From assembly GCF_019431455.1 (NCBI RefSeq), contig NZ_JAHYSR010000011.1, positions 41,620-105,619 on the forward strand: DNA of 64,000 nt, read 5' to 3'. The stretch comes from Paracoccus bogoriensis. GTDB lineage: Bacteria; Pseudomonadota; Alphaproteobacteria; Rhodobacterales; Rhodobacteraceae. The position numbers and the translations under genes were made by a program. Shown here piece after piece: positions 58,881 to 64,000 of this stretch. Positions within the stretch are counted from its first letter, which is position 1. Each line of letters begins with the position of its first letter. Under the pieces are notes generated by a model, which searched no databases, was not told where the DNA came from, and saw only the letters and a program-made list of their open reading frames with translations.

Positions 58881-59846
58881 ATGAGTCTCATGAAATCCGC
58901 CCTTCTGGGCAGTGCTCTGGTCCTGGCCTCGGGGCCGGTGCTGGCCCAGCAGGAGCAGTTCATCACCATCGGCACCGGCGGCCAGACCGGGGTCTATTAT
59001 GTGGTGGGGCAGTCGATCTGCCGGCTTGTGAACCGCGAGACCTCGGAACACGGGCTGCGCTGCACCGCGCCTTCGACCGGCGGCTCGATCGCCAATATCA
59101 ATGCCATCAAGGCGGGCGACATGACGATGGGCGTGGCCCAGTCTGACTGGCAGTTCCACGCCTATAACGGCACCTCTGACTATGAAGGCGATCCCTTCCC
59201 CGAATTGCGCTCGATCTTCGCGGTGCATCCCGAGCCCTTTACCGTTGTCGCACGCGCCGATAGCGGCGTCACCACCTTCGAGGAACTGGCCGGCAAGCGC
59301 GTGAATGTGGGCAACCCCGGCTCGGGCTCGCGCGGGACGTTCGAGGTCGTCCTGGAGGCCAAGGGCATGTCGATGTCCGATTTCGCGCTGGTCTCCGAAC
59401 TGCGCCCGGCCGAGCAGTCGGCGGCGCTTGGCGACAATCAGGTCGATGCGATCAGCTATACGGTCGGCCATCCCAACGGCTCGATCCAGGAGGCGACCTC
59501 GACGGTGGACGCGCGCCTGGTAACGGTGGCGGGCGAGGCCATCGACCGGCTGGTCGAGGAAAACCCCTACTACGCCAAGGTCACGATCCCTGGCGGCATG
59601 TATGCGGGCAATGACCAGGACACCGAGACCTTCGGCGTTCTGGCGACCTTCGTCACCTCGGCCGATGTCCCCGAGGAAACGGTCTATCAGGTCGTGCGTG
59701 CGGTCTTCGAGAATTTCGACCGCTTCAAGCAGCTTCACCCCGCCTTCGAGACCCTGGAGCCCGAGACGATGATTTCGGAGGGTCTCAGCGCGCCTCTGCA
59801 CGACGGCGCCGCCCGCTATTACCGCGAGCGCGGCTGGATCGACTGA
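58881..59846 (+). CDS. TAXI family TRAP transporter solute-binding protein
   Basis: 321 residues from ATG 58881 (ribosome site gggagaag). Signal peptide (KSALLGSALVLASGPVLAQQ). TAXI signature FITIGTGGQTGVYYVVGQSI opens the mature protein; CTAPSTGGSIANINAIKAGD follows. TAXI receptors bind small acids such as glutamate or 2-oxoglutarate; ligand here unknown. Pairs with the fused permease downstream, separated by a strong hairpin. Confidence 0.94.
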   Translation: MSLMKSALLGSALVLASGPVLAQQEQFITIGTGGQTGVYYVVGQSICRLVNRETSEHGLRCTAPSTGGSIANINAIKAGDMTMGVAQSDWQFHAYNGTSDYEGDPFPELRSIFAVHPEPFTVVARADSGVTTFEELAGKRVNVGNPGSGSRGTFEVVLEAKGMSMSDFALVSELRPAEQSAALGDNQVDAISYTVGHPNGSIQEATSTVDARLVTVAGEAIDRLVEENPYYAKVTIPGGMYAGNDQDTETFGVLATFVTSADVPEETVYQVVRAVFENFDRFKQLHPAFETLEPETMISEGLSAPLHDGAARYYRERGWID

Positions 59847-59858
59847 TCCGGCCCCGAC

Positions 59859-59887
59859 GGGCGGCCCCGGTGGGCCGCCCCTTTGCT
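59859..59887 (+). terminator. Intercistronic hairpin between TRAP binding protein and permease
   Basis: Perfect 9-bp stem gggcggccc / gggccgccc, loop cggt, then ctttgct. Placed 12 nt after the binding protein stop; likely gives an excess of binding protein transcript over permease. Confidence 0.72.
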
Positions 59888-59924
59888 ACAGAACAAGAAG
59901 ACCATCGCATGGGCGGGGGGCGTG

Positions 59925-62720
59925 ATGAGTGACAGGGACAATGAGGCGCGGCACCGGCAACAGGCCGCCGCTGTCGAGACCGGGGCCGCAGGTCGCGGCG
60001 CGCTGAGCCAGGACGAACTGGACGAATTGGTCGCCTCCAGCGATACGGGGGCGCGAACGCCGCCGGGGCTGGTGGGCAAGTTGATCCTGGGGGTCGCGCT
60101 GTGCTGGTCGCTGTTCCAGCTCTGGATCGCCTCTCCGCTGCCCTTCATGCTGAATTTCGGCATCATCAGCGCGACCGATGCGCGTGCGGTTCATCTGGCC
60201 TTTGCGCTGTTTCTGGCCTTCATGGCCTATCCGGCCGAGCGTTCGCCCATCCAGCTTGGCCTGGGCATCCTGGTGCCGATCGTGCTGTCGGGGCTGTTCA
60301 TCTATGGCGCGCCGTCCAGCTTTCCGGCCTGGTGGATCGGTCTGACCGGGGCGGGTATCATCGCAGCGATCCTGTTGGGCAGCCCGAAGAACCGGGTGCC
60401 GGTCTGGGAATGGGCGCTGGCGCTGCTTGCTGCGGGGGCTGCGCTTTACGTCTTCGTCAACAGCGACGACCTGGGGCGCCGTGTCGGCGCTCCGATCCAG
60501 ACCGACCTGCTTGTTGCCGTCATCGGCATCATGCTGCTGCTTGAGGCCGCGCGCCGCAGTCTTGGCCCTGCGCTGATGATCGTCGCGACGGTGTTTCTGG
60601 TCTATACCTTCCTCGGGCCCTACATGCCCTCGATCATCGCGCATCGGGGCAATTCGCTGTCCGAGGTCGCCAATCACCAATGGGTCACGACCGAGGGCGT
60701 CTTTGGCATCGCGCTTGGCGTCTCGACCAGCTTTGTCTTCCTGTTCGTGCTGTTCGGGGCGCTTCTGGACAAGGCGGGGGCGGGAAACTACTTCATCCAG
60801 GTCGCCTTTTCGCTGATGGGGCACCTGCGCGGCGGCCCAGCCAAGGCGGCGGTGGTCAGCAGCGGCATGACGGGCCTGATCTCGGGGTCCAGCATTGCTA
60901 ACGTGGTGACGACCGGCACCTTCACCATTCCGCTGATGAAGCGCGTGGGCTTTCCGCCCGAAAAGGCCGGTGCGGTCGAGGTCGCCTCTTCGGTCAATGG
61001 CCAGATCATGCCGCCCGTCATGGGCGCGGCTGCCTTCCTGATGGTCGAATATGTCGGCATCCCCTATTTCGAGGTCGTCAAGCACGCCTTCCTGCCCGCC
61101 ACGATCAGCTATATCGCGCTGGTCTATATCGTCCATCTGGAGGCCATGAAGGCCGGGATGCAGGGCCTGCCCCGCGCCTATGAGCCGCCCCCCATCCTGC
61201 GCCGCCTGCTGGTTGCGGCCTTCATCATCGCAGGTCTCTGCGCGCTGTCGCTGGCTGTGTATTACACGATGGGCTGGATCAGGCCTGCCTTCGGCGCCAA
61301 TGCGGGTTACGTCATCTTCGGCCTGTTGACTGCAGCCTATGTCGGGCTGATGTGGATCGCCTCGCGCGAGAAGCCGCTGGAACTGGATGATCCGAATGCG
61401 CCCGTCACCGCGCTGCCCTTGCCGGGGCCGACGGTGCGGTCCGGGCTGCACTACATCCTGCCGGTCGTCGTGCTGGTCTGGTCGCTGATGGTGGACCGCC
61501 TGTCGCCGGGCCTGTCGGCCTTCTGGGCGACGGCGTTCATGATCTTCATCCTTCTGACGCAGCGCCCGCTGATGGCGGTTCTGCGCGGCGAAAGCGCCGT
61601 GCCGGCCCGCATCCGCCAGGGCTTTGACGAACTGGTGGACGGGTTGATCTCGGGCGCGCGGAACATGATCGGCATCGGGATCGCCACAGCCACGGCGGGC
61701 ATCATCGTGGGCGTCGTCAGCCAGACCGGCGTCGGCGCCGCGCTGGCCGATGTGGTCGAGCTGCTGTCGGGCGGCAACCTGATGCTGATCCTGCTCTTGA
61801 CGGCTGTGCTGTCCCTGATCCTGGGGATGGGCTTGCCGACCACCGCGAACTACATCGTCGTCTCGGCGCTGCTGGCGCCGGTGATCGTGACGCTTGGCCA
61901 GCAGAACGGGCTGATCGTGCCGCTGATCGCGGTGCATCTGTTCGTGTTCTACTTCGGCATCATGGCGGACGTGACGCCGCCTGTCGGCCTGGCCTCTTTC
62001 GCGGCGGCGGCCGTGTCTGGCGGCGATCCGATCCGCACCGGGGTCGTGGCGTTCTTCTACAGCCTGCGGACGGCGGCGCTGCCGTTCCTGTTCATCTTCA
62101 ACACCGATCTTCTGCTGATCGATGTCGGATGGATCATGGGCATCTTCGTCTTCGTCACGGCGACCATCGCGATGCTGCTCTTTGCCGCCGCGACGCAAGG
62201 CTGGTTCCTTGTGCGCAACCGGATCTGGGAATCGGCGCTGCTGCTCTTGATCGCCTTCACGATCTTCCGTCCCGGCTTCTTCTGGAGCTGCGTCTATCCG
62301 CCCTTCGAGGAACGGCCCGGCACCGAATTCGTGCAGGCGCTGGAAGACAGCGCGCCCGGCGACGGGCTGCGCCTGCGGATCGCGGGGCTGAATGACATCG
62401 GCAGCCCGGTCGAGTTCGTGGCCATCCTGCCTGTCCCCGCCGGCGAGACCGGCGAGGAAAGGCTGCAAGCCGCCGGGATCGACCTGATCCAGGATGGCGA
62501 CCGGCTGATGATCGACAACGTGGCCTTTGGCAGCCCGGCGCAATCGGCGGGGCTGGACTGGGATCAGACGATCCTGTCGGTCGAGGCCCCGGTGGATGCG
62601 CCCTCGCGCTACTGGGCCTATGTCCCCGCCTTCCTGCTGCTGGGAGTCGTGATCTGGTTGCAACGCCGCCGCCTGCCGACCCCCGCACCGGGCCGCAACA
62701 CGGAGACCCGTCATGCATGA
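59925..62720 (+). CDS. TRAP transporter 4TM/12TM fusion permease with C-terminal DUF3394 region
   Basis: 931 residues from ATG 59925. Small (DctQ-like) and large (DctM-like) TRAP subunits fused, as usual with TAXI receptors. DctM features: VVSSGMTGLISGSSIANVVT, VEVASSVNGQIMPPVMGAAA, and LGMGLPTTANYIVVSALLAP. After about residue 780 a soluble domain (DUF3394-like) appears, with a PDZ-like stretch DNVAFGSPAQSAGLDWDQTI, then a final TM helix. N-terminal 50 residues are polar. It overlaps the universal stress gene by 8 nt. Confidence 0.94.
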   Translation: MSDRDNEARHRQQAAAVETGAAGRGALSQDELDELVASSDTGARTPPGLVGKLILGVALCWSLFQLWIASPLPFMLNFGIISATDARAVHLAFALFLAFMAYPAERSPIQLGLGILVPIVLSGLFIYGAPSSFPAWWIGLTGAGIIAAILLGSPKNRVPVWEWALALLAAGAALYVFVNSDDLGRRVGAPIQTDLLVAVIGIMLLLEAARRSLGPALMIVATVFLVYTFLGPYMPSIIAHRGNSLSEVANHQWVTTEGVFGIALGVSTSFVFLFVLFGALLDKAGAGNYFIQVAFSLMGHLRGGPAKAAVVSSGMTGLISGSSIANVVTTGTFTIPLMKRVGFPPEKAGAVEVASSVNGQIMPPVMGAAAFLMVEYVGIPYFEVVKHAFLPATISYIALVYIVHLEAMKAGMQGLPRAYEPPPILRRLLVAAFIIAGLCALSLAVYYTMGWIRPAFGANAGYVIFGLLTAAYVGLMWIASREKPLELDDPNAPVTALPLPGPTVRSGLHYILPVVVLVWSLMVDRLSPGLSAFWATAFMIFILLTQRPLMAVLRGESAVPARIRQGFDELVDGLISGARNMIGIGIATATAGIIVGVVSQTGVGAALADVVELLSGGNLMLILLLTAVLSLILGMGLPTTANYIVVSALLAPVIVTLGQQNGLIVPLIAVHLFVFYFGIMADVTPPVGLASFAAAAVSGGDPIRTGVVAFFYSLRTAALPFLFIFNTDLLLIDVGWIMGIFVFVTATIAMLLFAAATQGWFLVRNRIWESALLLLIAFTIFRPGFFWSCVYPPFEERPGTEFVQALEDSAPGDGLRLRIAGLNDIGSPVEFVAILPVPAGETGEERLQAAGIDLIQDGDRLMIDNVAFGSPAQSAGLDWDQTILSVEAPVDAPSRYWAYVPAFLLLGVVIWLQRRRLPTPAPGRNTETRHA

Positions 62721-63138
62721 GAGCATCCTTCTGCCCATCGACCTGCAACATCCCGAAACATGGGAGACCGCCCTGCCTGCCGCGATCCGGCTGGCGGGCG
62801 AGACAGGGGTGATCCATCTGCTGGGGATCGTCCACGATTTCGGCAGTTCGATGGTGGCGACCTTTCTGCCAAAAGGCTACGAAGCGCGCATCCTTCAGAA
62901 AATGAAGGAGGATCTGGACCGATTCGCCAGCGAGAACCTGCCCGACAATGACCGGGTGCAGATCCATGTCGGGCATGGTCACGTGGCCGAGACGATCCTG
63001 AAATCGGCGAAGAAGTTCGGCGCCGATCTCATCGTCATGGCCAGCCCCAAACCCGACGAGTTGCGCAGCATCCTGGTCAGCCGGGATGTGAATGCCGTGG
63101 TGCGTCACTCGCCCGTCTCGGTGCTGGTCGTTCGCTGA
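62713..63138 (+). CDS. Universal stress protein A family, coupled to TRAP transporter
   Basis: 141 residues. UspA fold: ILLPIDLQHPETWETALPAA at the N-terminus, GHGHVAETILKSAKKFGADL and LIVMASPKPDE, ending HSPVSVLVVR. The nucleotide-binding G-2x-G-9x-G(S/T) motif is not kept: the segment MASPKPDELRSILVSRD lacks all glycines, so ATP binding is doubtful. It resembles TeaD, the Usp that tunes the TeaABC TRAP importer of Halomonas; translational overlap with the permease supports a similar role here (inference). Confidence 0.9.
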   Translation: MHESILLPIDLQHPETWETALPAAIRLAGETGVIHLLGIVHDFGSSMVATFLPKGYEARILQKMKEDLDRFASENLPDNDRVQIHVGHGHVAETILKSAKKFGADLIVMASPKPDELRSILVSRDVNAVVRHSPVSVLVVR

Positions 63139-63904
63139 TATCGGCGCGCGTCTGGCGAGGTTGGGCACCATGCAGTTCGCCGTCCCGGAAAAACGGACGG
63201 ATCGAAAGCGTTCCGCATTCCGGATGCCCCCAGGCCTGGTCGGGCGAGGACCAGTCCAAGCCCTGTTGACACGGCCAGGTCAGCATCCCCCATGGCGTTA
63301 TGGCGCACCAGAAGGCGCTGATCTCTGCACGGCGAGCAGGCCGACCCCCCGCGGGCGCGGGCAAGACCATCATCGCCGTCGTGCACGGACCGAGCGATGA
63401 CGGCTCTGCCGACGGTCACATTGCAGCTTGATCTGGCCCGAGCCGGGAAAACAACTTCACCATGGTTCATGGCGTCCCTTGCGACCTGATCGGCCATCGC
63501 GACAACAGACTGGCCGCGCCCCTCCCCGCCTTGCGTCTTGCCGATCACGTCGAGCAAGCCGGGCTTCGGCGCCGGTCCGGGGGCAAGGAGCCGCCTTGAC
63601 ATCAAATGCCGGCTGTTACTTTCCGTGACGGTTCTTGGGGCGATGTATGGGTCGCCGGGGAAGAACGGTGGCGTGGCCAAGGGGGATCTGATTGCGGGGC
63701 GCGGGCGAATAAGGGCGCCGATTTCGCCGTGGCGATTTGCGGGCGTATCATCGCCATGCCTGGCCCGCCGCGCAGCTCTGCGGCTGGATCGCGACGGCTG
63801 GACAAGGACCGGCGGGCCAAGGGTCCGTTCTAGGGTCAGGACTCATTGATTGGCTTGAGGCCGCCGGGCCTGCGTGATTCAAGCGCCCCGACTGACGGGG
63901 GTGA
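63139..63904. other. Non-coding or degenerate interval before the IS element
   Basis: About 766 bp with no convincing gene. Open frames of up to 191 codons exist on both strands but none shows recognisable domains, clear starts or the composition of neighbouring genes. It may be decayed coding DNA near an insertion site. A short sequence gggtcaggactcattgatt at 63834-63852 vaguely recalls insertion-sequence ends. Confidence 0.4.
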
Positions 63905-64000
63905 TGATGAGCAACCTTGTCTCAATAACCTGTTCATAGTCTCTGTGGAATAGCAGATAATACGAGTATGAGACATCGTTACCCCAGCGACATCAGTCGT
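63905..64000 (+). mobile_element. Left end of an IS5-family insertion sequence (cut by window edge)
   Basis: GC content drops sharply here and the transposase start lies at 63968. The exact left terminal inverted repeat cannot be defined without the right end; the boundary given is approximate. Confidence 0.7.
63968..64000 (+). CDS. IS5-family transposase, first 11 codons only
   Basis: ATG 63968 begins MRHRYPSDISR, nearly identical to the N-terminus typical of IS5-family (DUF4096-type) transposases that start M-R-K-R-Y-P-S-D-I-S-R. The gene runs past the window end, so completeness and subgroup cannot be judged. Confidence 0.75.
   Translation, partial: MRHRYPSDISR

Noticed and set aside
59886..62738. 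950-codon minus-strand frame opposite the TRAP permease
   Set aside because: Same antisense effect; the permease is clearly the real gene.
63105..63680. 191-codon minus-strand frame in the gene-poor right end
   Set aside because: Overlaps the end of the Usp gene and shows no recognisable family or ribosome site; left as unexplained DNA.
63834..63852. gggtcaggactcattgatt as a possible insertion-sequence terminus
   Set aside because: Only a vague resemblance from memory; no matching second end or target duplication could be found.

Overview
The window is high-GC, densely packed chromosomal DNA. Gene content and order suggest an alphaproteobacterium of the Rhodobacterales, most likely Paracoccus or a close relative. 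The clues are an F1-only ATP synthase operon (atpHAGDC without F0 genes), an Entner-Doudoroff aldolase, a seven-gene Mnh/Mrp antiporter, a KpsE-type capsule exporter with a long N-terminal extension, and a recurring extragenic ATATTTGG motif. This placement is inferred from gene content only. No rRNA, tRNA, CRISPR or prophage was found. Nearly all of the window is housekeeping or transport chromosome; only the extreme right edge looks mobile.

Layout. 0-3.4 kb: end of dabB, then dabA (energy-coupled inorganic carbon uptake). 3.6-7.8 kb: clpA, gloB and a methyltransferase-like gene. 8.1-13 kb: F1 ATP synthase operon with a promoter candidate and a clear terminator. 13-20.9 kb: H-type lectin, alpha/beta hydrolase plus DsbA-like isomerase, prs, purD, xseA, an MFS transporter and eda. 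21-23.6 kb: rpsB, tsf and bioY, with two facing terminators. 23.9-29.8 kb: mnhABCDEFG, preceded by a G-quadruplex-like tract. 29.9-32.3 kb: rnd and a PAS-domain protein. 32.5-37 kb: gmk, gamma-carbonic anhydrase-like protein, PhoR-like kinase, rpiA and gor. 37-41.8 kb: hflK-hflC, a Do-family protease and a 2Fe-2S ferredoxin.

41.8-54 kb is a phosphonate locus: phnM, a DUF1045 2H-phosphoesterase, then the operon phnG-H-I-[HAD phosphatase]-J-K-L-N read leftward, with phnF divergent from phnG. The importer phnC-D-E-E follows, also read leftward. Together these import phosphonates, load them on ribose triphosphate (PhnGHI), remove pyrophosphate (PhnM), cleave the C-P bond (PhnJ with PhnK/L) and return the ribose to PRPP (PhnN). 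The prs gene elsewhere in the window also makes PRPP. No phnP or phnO is present; the DUF1045 protein and the embedded HAD enzyme are the unusual members and the best candidates for under-described biochemistry.

54.6-57.9 kb: kpsT-kpsE-kdsA (capsule export plus Kdo8P synthesis), without kpsM in view. 58-63.1 kb: uracil-DNA glycosylase family gene, then a TAXI-type TRAP importer with a translationally coupled universal stress protein. The last ~830 bases hold no convincing gene until the first 11 codons of an IS5-family transposase at the window edge.
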